NCBI GenBank assembly: GCA_001970855.1
Contig: LSSN01002284.1
Span: 1-31,888, forward strand
Direction of reading: 5' to 3'
Source of the DNA: Smittium culicis
Taxonomy: Eukaryota > Kickxellomycota > Harpellomycetes > Harpellales > Legeriomycetaceae
Length of the DNA: 31,888 bases
Shown: one piece after another, positions 11,053 through 20,552 of the stretch
Position numbering within the stretch: position 1 is the stretch's first letter
How the letters are laid out: each line of letters opens with the position of its first letter
Translations under genes and position numbers: made by a program
The notes under the pieces: model-generated
The model's input: the letters and a program-made list of their open reading frames with translations, nothing else
The model's database searches: none
What the model was told of the DNA's origin: nothing

Positions 11053-11511
11053 TGTCGGAGAATTCCTTGTCCTCCACTTAGCTTTTCTTTATAATAAATT
11101 TAGGCTAAGGATTTACTTTGGGTTCTTAACGAGAAAAATAAAAAAAAATAATATATATACTAAAATAACAAAAAAATTTTTTGGATGCTGTTTTTTATTC
11201 CTTGATTCTTGTCCTCTTTATATAGAAGTTTTGTTAAAGTATTTAAAGAACTACTAGTATAATAAAAACTAATGTATGTAGAACTAATATAGCATAAAAT
11301 CAATAAAAGAAATAAAACTTAGCAGAAGCAAATTCCTCAGCATAAAAAAATCACAAATAATAAAATTTCTTTGTATAAATAAACTGCCTAGATATATGTT
11401 TAGATAAGTTTATATAAATAAGATCTCTTTCAAATCTTGTTTACTAAGACTTATGTCTTTGTTTTTTCATAATTTTTCGATCCTTCTTTGTCGTCTTATT
11501 TATCTACGACA
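11053..11511 (-). repeat. 3' LTR of the gypsy element
   Basis: This 459-bp LTR begins TGTCG and ends CGACA, a 5-bp inverted terminal repeat. By hand alignment it differs from the other LTR at 12 positions with no indels. On the element strand it has a TATATAAA box (plus-strand 11217-11224). The pol frame runs into it and stops at TAA (11498-11496). Confidence 0.96.
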
Positions 11512-11514
11512 TAA

Positions 11515-11523
11515 TTCCCCTCT
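11515..11523 (-). other. Polypurine tract of the gypsy element
   Basis: On the element strand AGAGGGGAA lies three bases before the 3' LTR, the expected place for the plus-strand primer. The same bases encode the last residues of pol before its frame enters the LTR. Confidence 0.75.
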
Positions 11524-12136
11524 GAATCGAATCTTCCTAGATGAGAACTTTGGTAAAATTGTTTCAATCTGTTCCCAGCAAATGTTCCCTTAAGCTTTTT
11601 CCCATCCAATCCTGATAGATTGAATGATCCATTTTAGTTATCTTTGACTATTATGTACGGCCCAAACCATCTATTTGAAAGCTTTAATTATCTCTGTTTA
11701 CCTTTAGTGTTGTCGTAAATTAAAACTAAACTGCCCTCTTTCATCCTTACTTTTCTTACCCTCTTGCTGTTATCAACCCTTTCCTTGTCAATTGATCTAG
11801 ATTCTTTGATTTTTTCAAATGCGTTTATGCTTAGTTCTTCCTTCAATTTAAATTGTTGCATACGCCTCAATAGTAATTTTTCAGTAGAAATTTATTTTTC
11901 CAAAGATAATTAGTTCCAGGCTTTAACAATAGACTCTATATGCAACACCGCGACTTGGACATATACGAGCTTTTAAGATGATTCTCATGTTTTGCGCTTG
12001 GCTGTAACTCTATATTCCCATAGAGCCAAACTGAGATATTTAGGCCAATTTCCCGATTTTCCATCCCAATGTTTCGACATCGCATTAACTAACGAAGAAT
12101 GGCCACGCACTATCATACCATTTGACTGTGCGTGGT

Positions 12137-12437
12137 TGTAAAAGGTGAGAATAAAGCTAGAGTATTAATTTATTTATTTAACTAATACTAATGGGGGAAA
12201 GGTTGAAATAAAGAAATAAGAAACTAATGGAAATTATCACAGATTAAACGACCTGCTTTTCCATGAGATGGGAAACCAGTCGTTTAAATATCTTTGTAAA
12301 GTAAGAGTTATTTATAGTGTAATTGTAAACCGTTGGCGATATGGTGTAGGGTTTACTGTGGTCCTTTTTTGGTACAATGGTCATTGTAAAAACTGGTATT
12401 GTTAGATATAATGAGGCTGTTAGAATGAATTCTTACA
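12137..12437 (-). mobile_element. Nested solo LTR 1 (TGTAA...TTACA)
   Basis: This 301-bp insertion begins TGTAA and ends TTACA and is flanked by perfect 5-bp duplications GTGGT (12132-12136 and 12438-12442). Removing it with one duplication rejoins the integrase reading frame at Y-H. No internal region or partner LTR is present, so it is a solo LTR left by recombination. The minus orientation is inferred from a TATAAATA box (plus 12309-12316) followed by a hairpin (12244-12287). The 5-bp duplication suits Ty1/copia or Ty3; the family is not established. Confidence 0.93.
12244..12287 (-). other. Hairpin in solo LTR 1
   Basis: Arms TTAAACGAC and GTCGTTTAA pair perfectly. Inside them CTGGTTTCC pairs with GGAAAAGCAG allowing one mismatch and one bulge. 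The loop region contains CTCATGG. It lies about 22 bases downstream of the TATA box on the minus strand. Confidence 0.85.
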
Positions 12438-12826
12438 GTGGTATGAAGTCGTAAAAGAAATTTTTATTCCTAGATTTTTAGCCGCGTTAATTATTTCATG
12501 GGATTTTAGTTCGCCTCTATCTGAAATAAATTTGCCTACAATACCGAATCTGCAAAGTATATATTCGTATAAAAACGGCCATACTAAATCCAAAGAATTT
12601 TTATGAAGAGCTTTTGCCTCAATCCAGCACGAAAAGTCATCTCTAGCTACGACTATATATTTTATGTTATTGATCCCAGTTGGCATGAGCACAAGGTCGA
12701 CTTCTATTTTACTGAACAGTATTGGCTCCCAGGTAGTATAAACTTTTCTTCAATTCTGGTTTGACTACTTCTGTGTCATATTTCACATGTTTTTATAAAT
12801 AAGTTTACATCTTTATACATTTTGTT

Positions 12827-13650
12827 TCAGAAATATATATCTTTGAGCTTTTCCATAGTTCCGTCTCTCCCGCGGTGTCCTCCGCCAATTACATTATGAA
12901 TATTTTTCAAAGGCACTTTCTGCTCATCTTTTTCAAATACCATCTTTCTTGGAACTCTGTCTACCTTTGCCCTTATAAAAATATGACCACCCCTAATAAG
13001 ATAGTTTAACAAATCTTTCTTGTTGAAAAACCCTTGGTTACTGTTCTCATTTCCGGATAAATACATATAAACTTTATAAAGCTTATTATCTATATTTTGC
13101 AGATTTTTGAGATTTACGTTGTTGTTTGAAACTATATTGTCTAGTATTTCATACCTTGAATCTCTACTTAATGCATCAGAAACTCTATTATTTTCTCCTT
13201 TTATGTGATTTATATCAAAGTCGAATAATTGAAGGTAGGATAACCATCTTGATGCAGTTTCATTGGCAAGATCCGGTTTGTTTAGCATAAATAAATGTGA
13301 TCTAGTGTCCGTTTCAAATGTAAATTTTATACCGTATAAGTATATTTTTAATTTTTTAACCATTAATTTTAAGGCTAAAAGTTCGCGTTTTATTTGAGGT
13401 TAACGCCTTTCGCGGCCATTAAAATATTTACTTTCATACCCACAAACGTATCGGATTCCGTTTCATCTTCTTGTTTTAGGAATGCTCCAGCCCCAAAAGG
13501 GCTAGCATCAACTGTTAGAATAATCTTTCCTGCACCCTTGCTAAAATTAATAGGTCTCAAAATTGTAGCTGATGTGAGAATTTGTTTTATATTTTTAAAG
13601 GCGTGGTTTTGATCTGATCCCCAATAAAATGAACCGCTTTTATTTGCCAA
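12827..13650 (-). pseudogene. RNase H and H2C2 pseudogene (gypsy)
   Basis: Segment 13390-13650 has FYWGSDQNHAFKNIKQIL and LTVDASPFGAGAFLKQ, the RNase H start. After a short broken stretch, segment 12827-13363 continues with FTFETDTRSHLFML, ASRWLSYLQLFDFDINHIKG and NNRVSDALSR, the RNase H end. It ends with the integrase zinc-binding start: NVIGGGHRGRDGTMEKL. The zinc motif runs past 12827 into a stop; its second C-x-x-C cysteine codon appears as TGA. Confidence 0.88.
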
Positions 13651-13662
13651 ATCATATAAAGA

Positions 13663-14739
13663 TTAGGTTTTACTAGCAAAAATTTCCACACATACTCGGT
13701 AAAATGCGCATAAGCCCAAAAATACCCTCGACAGTTTTAAATTTCTTGGTATAGGCCAGCTTAAGATTTTCATCACATTTTTATCAGCCGGAGTTCTGCC
13801 CTCATTTTTGCATAAAAACCCTAAAATTTCTACTTCTGTTACTCCAAAAAAACATTTATCACCGTTTATAATTAGTCCTGAATTTATTATGGTCATTAAG
13901 ATTTTTTCTACATTTTTTATATGGTTGAGCACAAATTTTCTGATTCTATTTATTTTCTCATGTCCGTCATTTAAAATTCCACCTTTTACCACCCCATCAT
14001 CAAGTAATATACCCATATCTTCAATATGTGCTTGAAGAAAAATATATTCATTAGTCGCTGAAATAAGGCTACAGAATTACACCAAACCATTGAAAATCTG
14101 GTCATTCTAACTAATCCTAATGTATTTTGAAGACTGAAGTAATCTCTTTAAAATTCGTTTAATAATTTTTGATCGTAATCACTCATCATATCAAACGTGG
14201 AATATATCGGTTTTCCAGCAAAATCTTCGGAGAATTCTTCTAGTATTGGTGGTATTCCAGCATTTCGTATTGATAGTTCATTGACTTCTCTTACATCCTG
14301 TATAAATCTAAGTGATATGTCGCCCTTCTTTCTTATCATAAACCAAGGATATGAATAAGGGCAATTTTTAGGTTCAAAAATACCCAATTCCATTTTTTTC
14401 TTTAATTAGATTTTTTGCATCCTCTAGTTTTGCATTAGGTATGTTATACTTTTTATGCATCCAAAGGATATGATTTATTGTTTCTATAGAAACACTGCTT
14501 TATATTGTAATATTAAGCAAGCCTATTTCTTTTGAATCAAATGAAAAAGCTCTCTAATTTTTTAAAAGGCAGCTCTGAAAATACTCCTTCTCGGTAGAAT
14601 TTAAATTTTCGTCACCTATTTTTATTGAAAGAATCTTGTCTCGAATTTCTTCTTAGTTTAGACCAGACGACTCAAAATTTATACTTTTTATAGCTACAGG
14701 CTTTATCTTTTCGGTGGAATTTTTGTATCTAGTTCTGAT
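13663..14739 (-). pseudogene. Reverse transcriptase pseudogene (gypsy)
   Basis: Segment 14148-14393 carries GIFEPKNCPYSYPWFMIRKK, RFIQDVREVNELSIRNAG and FAGKPIYSTFD, the fingers/palm start of a Ty3/gypsy RT. After a stop, the sequence continues with TLGLVRMTRFSMVWCNS. A frameshift near 14035-14060 leads to GILLDDGVVKGG (start of segment 13663-14016), whose LLDD is the catalytic YxDD equivalent. The thumb follows: GDKCFFGVTEVEILGFLC and WPIPRNLKLSRVFLGLCAFY. The upstream linker (14394-14739) is recognisable but has several stops. No large deletion is visible; the damage is stops and frameshifts. Confidence 0.9.
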
Positions 14740-14744
14740 ATTAG

Positions 14745-15057
14745 TGTAAGAGCTAAGATAATTCGGGTTATTTTTATTAGTATGTAATGTAATAATATAA
14801 AAAAAGAGAAGAAATAAAGGAATAAGGACTAGGACTAAGGCAAAAACTAAGACTAAGAAACTAGAACGAGAATACGTGTTTAAAAGCTTAGCCTTTCCAT
14901 GAGGTCGGCTAAGCTTCTCTTTATATATGTTTTTAGGTATTAGTTTATTTGGGTAGTTTGTTATATAACAATGCTGTTGGGATTTTCTATATAACAATGT
15001 AGTGTAAATCCTTCCATATCATTGGCCGATGGGATAATAGGAATTGTGCTCATTACA
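14745..15057 (-). mobile_element. Nested solo LTR 2 (TGTAA...TTACA)
   Basis: This 313-bp insertion lies between the protease and RT parts of the gypsy pol. It has the same terminal pentamers as solo LTR 1 and perfect 5-bp duplications ATTAG (14740-14744 and 15058-15062). On the minus strand it has a TATATAAA box (plus 14920-14927) and a perfect 10-bp-stem hairpin (14884-14916). Overall sequence similarity to solo LTR 1 is low, but layout, termini and the hairpin loop are shared, suggesting a related family. A chance antisense ORF (14653-14997) overlaps it and is not a gene. Confidence 0.92.
14884..14916 (-). other. Hairpin in solo LTR 2
   Basis: Arms AAGCTTAGCC (14884-14893) and GGCTAAGCTT (14907-14916) are perfect complements around a 13-base loop, which on the minus strand contains CTCATGGAAA, as in solo LTR 1. 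It starts about four bases past the TATA box. Confidence 0.88.
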
Positions 15058-15062
15058 ATTAG

Positions 15063-17068
15063 ACTAATATAATATTTCTGAAATTTTATTAATTAGATCT
15101 TCAAACTCCCGCACAAGTCTTATGCTATAGCCATTCCTTATGTTAATTTCTTATTCATCCATTTTGTTGAGAAATCTTCTGTCATCGTTTATATTGTTTA
15201 CACAAAAAGTAGAAACTCCTCCATCAAATCCGTTCTTTATAATGTACTAAAGAACCCCATCCTGTTTGTTATCTTTCAGAGCTCTATATTTTACATCCCA
15301 TGGCCTACCAAGAATTATAGCTTCTTTTATTGAACTACTCACGAAATTAAGTATCTTTACTTTACACCTCTCAATTTCTATCATACAATTCTCGACTACT
15401 CCAAATAAATTGCTTACGCCAGAATTTACATTTCTCATTTGCCATTTTATGTCAATTTTAAGTTTCGCTCTTCCCAATGATTCCAAAGCTTTGTAAACCT
15501 CGATAGACATTAAGTTTACATTGCTACCTTCATCAAAAAGAACCTCTATTTCAGCTTCCTGTATAATACCTATCTTTCTCCGCGATCCTACGGCAAGATA
15601 GTCGCTTTTACAATCTTCGGAATTTAATTTCACACTATTCACACTATTCTCTACTTTCTTCACTTCGGCAACTCGTTTCACTTCGAACTCTTCGTTTAAA
15701 CATTTTCTAACTACGGGTGAAACTGTGGCCAATTCTTCCAGTGTTAACTCTATTTTTAGCTCTTTACACTTTTTTATCAATGCTTCCGTCAAATTTTTAT
15801 TGACTATTTTTGCCTTCATTTTATAGTTGGGATTATCAAACTGGCTAAAATCTATCAGCTGCTCATTATTGCTGAAAATCTTTTCCATTCTGTCAAAAAG
15901 TGGTATATCTTCTGGGTTAAAGTTGTTTCTTGCATCATATTTCTTTTTATTTTTCTTTTTGTTATTACTAGTATCATCATTTAAAGATCTTTTAGCAGCA
16001 AGATTATTAACTAAATTCTTAAAATTTTTGCACGAAATTAAATCTTTGAAATAATCTGGCTGCATCTTATCAAACTTTTCTGTAGCATCCTTTTCAACTG
16101 AGTTAACAGATATTGGCCTTATTGATACATTCTCTCTGAGCCTTGCTTTGATTCCGCCTTTTCCCCAGTTGGGCGTTAACTCTTGCCCAGCTGGATCTGT
16201 AACCATGCCTATACTTCCAACTTTGACGATTCCAGATTTTATATCTTTATCGAGTATCTTGCGATCCCGTTTTAAGCGATTCCTGTCACAATAAATAAAA
16301 GTATTTTAACCCTCGCTGCGATAACTATTAAACTTCGGTTTGATCTCTTGAAGCTCTAAGTTACGTTTATAAAGCAAATTAAGCGCGCTCATTTCCTTTA
16401 TTAAAGTTTTCATTTCGCTTTCTTCATCCTTCGAAGCTAATTTCTCTTCTGTGGGCGATATTGCTTATTCGGGTTCTCTTAATTTATAAATTTTATTTTT
16501 TGCATCGCATAAAATACTGAAAATTTTTAATAAGCTTTCGTATTCTAAAAGTTCTCCATTTTTATAGAGCACTTCTTTCATCATAATCAATTCCGATGGT
16601 AAAGCTTTAATAAAAACTTTAGAATTTTTAGATTTAGTCAATTCACCATGCTTTTGAACCTTTTTCGCTTCATACTCAAACTCGTCAAAAAACGTAAGGA
16701 AATCTTCGGAACTGGTTCCTTATAAAACAAGCCGATTCAACGAGTCTAACGGATCAGCAAGAATTTTCTCTTTATACCTTCTTTTCAACATCACTTTGAA
16801 GGAATCGCAGTCTCTGTTTTCGTAGCTGATACTTTTTTTTTATTTTTAACAGTATCTTGTTACAATAAAATGGAAAAAATAAAGTTTTTTCTCTTTTTCC
16901 ATTTTTGCAAGTAATTAAATCAAAAATTTCCAAAAATTCGTCCACTCTATCTCCATTAAAAACTGATGAGTTCCTTTCACCTGGAATTATCATACGCATT
17001 TCTCCAATTGCGCTATCAATTTTGGTATCTGGATCTGTATTCGGTGTGCTGATAATTTCTTTTTCCAT
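15063..17068 (-). pseudogene. gag-protease pseudogene of the gypsy element
   Basis: The frame starts at ATG (17068), 30 bases inside the primer binding site. The first part has VFNGDRVDEFLEIFDL, resembling the N-terminus of fungal Ty3 Gag. A frameshift near the poly-A/T run at about 16840 is followed by more Gag-like sequence (16207-16771) broken by stops. At about 16275-16310 the remnant YCDRNRLKRD looks like a decayed CCHC zinc knuckle, followed by DKDIKSGIVKV and NWGKGG. The intact 319-codon segment 15247-16206 contains a retropepsin: VLFDEGSNVNLMS is the active-site region and IILGRPWDV the downstream hallmark. The active site reads D-E-G rather than D-S/T-G. A stop at 15247 and later stops interrupt the link to RT. 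Solo LTR 2 lies just beyond. Confidence 0.85.
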
Positions 17069-17098
17069 AATTCAATAGAGTAAAATAATAAGTAAAAT

Positions 17099-17119
17099 GA
17101 ATCCCCGGCAGAGCCCCCA
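17099..17119 (-). other. Primer binding site of the gypsy element
   Basis: Four bases inside the 5' LTR, the element strand reads TGGGGGCTCTGCCGGGGATT and onward. Its complement ends in CCA and starts with a GAATC T-loop-like string, as the 3' end of a tRNA would. I cannot name the tRNA; the base before CCA would be C, which is unusual for a eukaryotic tRNA. Confidence 0.7.
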
Positions 17120-17123
17120 ATTA

Positions 17124-17582
17124 TGTCGGAGAATTCCTTGTCCTCCACTTAGCTTTTCTTTATAATAAATTTAGGCTAAGGATTTACTTTGGGTTCTTAA
17201 TGAGAAAAATAAAAAACAATAATATATATACTACAATAATAAAAAACTTTTTTGGATGCTGTTTTTTATTCCTTGATTCTTGTCCTCTTTATATAGAAGT
17301 TTTGTTAAAGTATTTAAAGAACTACTAGTATAATAAAAACTAATGTATGTAGAACTAATATAGTATAAAATTAATAAAACAAATAAAACTTAGCAGAAGC
17401 AAATTCCTCAACATAAAAAAATCACAAATAATAAAATTTCTTTGTATAAAAAAACTGCCTAGATATATGTTTAGATAAGTTTATATAAATAAGATCTCTT
17501 TCAAATCTTGTTTACTAAGACTTATGTCTTTGTTTTTTCATAATTTTTCGATCCTTCTTTGTCATCTGATTTATCTACGACA
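17124..17582 (-). repeat. 5' LTR of the gypsy element
   Basis: Same length and termini as the left copy, with 12 substitutions. The TATATAAA box (plus-strand 17288-17295) would drive element transcription leftward. The primer binding site follows four bases after its inner end. Confidence 0.96.
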
Positions 17583-17669
17583 TATAAATGATATTTAAAT
17601 GCGTATCATATTTATATCTTGTATTTTTTCTGTTATATTTAAATAGAAATAAAATTTTTGATTATTTTA

Positions 17670-17872
17670 GGATACCCAGATCGAAAGTTATCAAATATGA
17701 GCACAAGTCTATTTTTTATTTTCCCTGCTTGGTGTAGGCACTGTCTAAGAAAACGATGATCTCTGTGAATTCGGTCTTGTATAAATGCGCTTTATATCAC
17801 AACTGATTGTTTCTTCAAGTCATCCAGCCTACTTGAAGCAATACCTGCGACGATCTTTGGGGTTTTGTAGGT
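17670..17872 (-). pseudogene. LINE-type reverse transcriptase fragment
   Basis: On the minus strand one frame reads KIVAGIASSRLDDLKKQS, a stop, then SAFIQDRIHRDHRFLRQC and LHQAGKIKNRLVLIFDN. This matches the shape of the non-LTR retrotransposon RT region in which a KI(V/A)..RL segment is followed by Q(S/T)AFI.GR.I.(D/E)N and, 25-30 residues on, a hydrophobic strand with F-D. The fragment begins right beside the gypsy target duplication, so the gypsy element may have landed in or near an old LINE. Only about 67 codons are recognisable. The call rests on my recollection of the family pattern. Confidence 0.5.
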
Positions 17873-19261
17873 TGATCATATTTTTCTTTAGGCACACAGT
17901 TTATTAGACTAGCAAAGAGAATTATTATGAATTACAATGTTAGTTTATTTATGTGCCTTGAACCAACCATAAAAAACAAAAGTTAACTTTACCACATATT
18001 TCCTAGTATTTTTTTATTAGCAATAAAATACCATGACTAAAAAAAATCATAATTCATATAATAGTCTCTAAATATCAATATTAAGAGTTTATTACATTTA
18101 ATACCGCTAAAAGGAAGAATTTCTTAATCTAAAAATTTCAATTTTGTGGTATATATGCTGAGATATTAAAATTCTTGGCGCTGATTTTAAAATAATAGAC
18201 GATTTTCCAAAAGAAATAACGCTTATTTCAAATTTACTAATACTATCTAGTCTCTTTATACACCAATTCTTAGATATTTTATAAATCGGAAATATTCATT
18301 TAGAATTAATAAAAGTTTAATAATTGAATTTTAATGATACATATTTATTAATTAATCAAAGAAAAAATCAAAAATAATAAAGACGCTTAGAAGTCAAATA
18401 AATAAAATCGAGCGTTTCGGGAAATGAAATAATAATTATAGTAATATTAAATAAATCATAGAGGAAAATAACTTTTAATAAATATATTATGTATATTAAT
18501 TGGTATGATTTTTTTTAATCATGATAAAAGTATAAATGCAATGTAAAGACCAAATATAAGGAAATTGTATATATTGAACGCTTGAAATATAGAGGTTTTT
18601 TATTCTAGATTGACAGTGATAAAAGTACACGATTATTTATTTATGTTGTAATGGGAGCTAAAATGTAAGCTTTTTAGAAATAAAAAAGCGCTATTTTAAG
18701 AGAAAATTGATCCAAGTAATGGTATTGTATATAATTCCTTAAAAAACCAATATTCAAACTTTATCGCAAATGCATATTTTTTTATTCAGAATATAGGCAT
18801 GTTTTTATTGTATGTGATTATATAGGTTAGCATAAAATTGACAAAGCAATAATCTAATAAGAAGTTAAGAGCATTTTAAAAACTTCGTTTTAAGGCAAAG
18901 TATAAATGTTACTAGCGAGATAATCAAATGAGCATATTTGAAAGGAAATGAGGTTTTTGGTGATAGAATAAGTGATGAAAGTTTAAAATAAAATAAAACT
19001 TCAAACAAATAAATTTAAAATATATAACACTATTCCTGCTAGAAGCGGCGAGTGCTGTCATAGAGGATAGATTGACCATGAAATATTTTAATAAAGGAAT
19101 TAAATGTTTTTTATTATTTAATTATACATATCATAATCGATCAGGTCAAAGCGAAAGCTGTTTATGAGTTAAAAGTCAATAAAAAGGAGTTGGACGCTTT
19201 CGGTGCGTTAATAATAGGTTAAGGAGAAGTGGTAGTTGGAATGTTGGAGAATGTATTTAAT

Positions 19262-19273
19262 GGGGGGGGGGGG
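19262..19273. repeat. G12 homopolymer
   Basis: Twelve consecutive G are followed at once by CTATAAATAC. Such a run is out of keeping with the AT-rich surroundings and is prone to sequencing length error. Confidence 0.9.
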
Positions 19274-20246
19274 CTATAAATACATATAATTAGCATATTT
19301 TTGAGAGTGAATAAACGATATAGCTTATTTGATGAGCTTTTATTCTGCCAAATAGTATTAAAAAGTTTAGAATAAATGGGCAAAGATATGGGCGAGAAAT
19401 TATATTTATGAAAAGATACATTTAATTGCTTAAAATAGGGTGCTTTTAACGGTTTAGTAGGGCCGTTGCGGTCCAAATCCGAATTAAATCCGAATAAGTC
19501 AGTCATTTATGTTTGAGTATTTTTGAAAAAAATTTAGACCTTTTTATTTTTTAGTTTGGTTTATCTAAAATTATTTTTTAAATTTGGCCTCCATAGCTAT
19601 ATTTTGTAAATAAACCTTTTCTGTAATAGTGGGAGGCTGTTATTAGTAGTAACAAAGGTAAAAGTTAAACTGTATTTAAACTTGTGTGTGAAATCAATAA
19701 GAAAAACAAGCGTATTAAGTTAGTAATGGCAAATCAAATTTATAGTAGATGAGGATATATTAGGCTATAAATTAAAATGCTGATGCTAATTGTGGAGCGA
19801 ATATGTGATGTATAAATATAATTTTCTAATGGCCACAGTCTGCATTTATGTATGGAAAGGGATTTTGGGCTGGAGATATGAACTGGGGAGGGCCAAGTAT
19901 TGATTAAATCGAAGACGGTTTATAGTGCTTGGAATTTATGGCCGGTTTTATGAAGATTTTGTAGGCGCAACACATGGAAGATTTTTTGATAAGTGTTAAG
20001 ATAGCTAGTTTGGATTTAAACCATACATTTTACTAAAGTATTGAGCGGCGTAAAAGAAGCTTTGATTTTGTAGTTCTTTCGCCTATTATTTTTAGACACA
20101 TTATCGAGCTTAAATGAGCGAATAAGACCGCATGAACCAATAAATGCGTTTTGTTGGAATTAGATGAAAATGGGACTGAAATATTTGGCGGGAAATAAAA
20201 TTTTTATAGAGATCTCTTAATTTTATAGTTGTAGTGTGCAAGGCAC

Positions 20247-20552
20247 ATGAGCTGTTCAGTTGCATGTAAATGCGCCCGATACTGGGCCGTGAACGTAGAT
20301 ATCGAAAGCGCAATTAGTGCAACAGCTTATACTAAAAAAAAAAATAAGTGGCTCAGAAAAGTGGCGACGTATAAAAGGTCTGGATACAAACTAAGCCTTA
20401 TAAAGGGAAGAATTCAAGCACAGAATAGAATATGTATACAGCAGGGCCGGACTGGCATAGTTAGAGTCAGCGTAAGGCTAATTAAGGCCCACTTAAGAAA
20501 CGCCAAGCTGCGAGAGAGGAGTGAAGTGGTTGTAAAAAATAAAATAAAATAA
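20247..20552 (+). CDS. Doubtful 101-codon basic ORF
   Basis: The frame starts at ATG and ends TAA. The product would be very basic, with about a quarter K plus R. I recognise no family. An A9 run inside it (20335-20343) would be prone to frameshift, and no clear TATA box precedes it. It lies in a patch that is GC-richer than its flanks, the only reason to list it. Most likely it is chance or a decayed fragment. Confidence 0.15.
   Translation: MSCSVACKCARYWAVNVDIESAISATAYTKKKNKWLRKVATYKRSGYKLSLIKGRIQAQNRICIQQGRTGIVRVSVRLIKAHLRNAKLRERSEVVVKNKIK

Larger units (their letters stand above)
11496..12826 (-). pseudogene. Integrase pseudogene (gypsy), split by a solo LTR
   Basis: Segment 12443-12692 holds the integrase core start: YIVVARDDFSCWIEAKAL with the first catalytic Asp and FISDRGELKS with the second. 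The frame breaks at TACCAC, exactly where solo LTR 1 is inserted. It resumes at 12131 as HAQSNGMIVRGH; related elements usually have NGMVERGH, so the catalytic Glu codon is now Val. Downstream come WDGKSGNWPKYLSLALW, the C-terminal segment 11688-11870 (RMQQFKLKEELSINAFEKI, KEGSLVLIYDNTKGKQR), then RWFGPYIIVKD and LKGTFAGNRLKQFY, with stops between. The frame ends at TAA 11498-11496 inside the 3' LTR. Confidence 0.9.
11053..17582 (-). mobile_element. Ty3/gypsy LTR retrotransposon, degenerate
   Basis: A 6530-bp element reads on the minus strand. Its ends are 459-bp LTRs starting TGTCGG and ending ACGACA, flanked by a 4-bp duplication TATA (11049-11052 and 17583-17586). The minus-strand order is 5' LTR, primer binding site, gag with an eroded zinc knuckle, protease, RT, RNase H, integrase, polypurine tract, 3' LTR. 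RT-RNase H before integrase is the Ty3/gypsy (Metaviridae) order. All reading frames have stops and frameshifts, so the copy cannot be autonomous. Two solo LTRs of a different family are inserted at 12137-12437 and 14745-15057. Removing them leaves about 5.9 kb, a normal size for this group. Confidence 0.95.

Noticed and set aside
14653..14997. 114-codon minus-strand frame with a hydrophobic stretch
   Set aside because: It crosses the boundary of solo LTR 2 into pol remnants, so it is a chimera formed by the insertion.
19219..19506. 95-codon minus-strand frame with a proline run
   Set aside because: The proline run is the G12 homopolymer read on the other strand, and no family resemblance exists.
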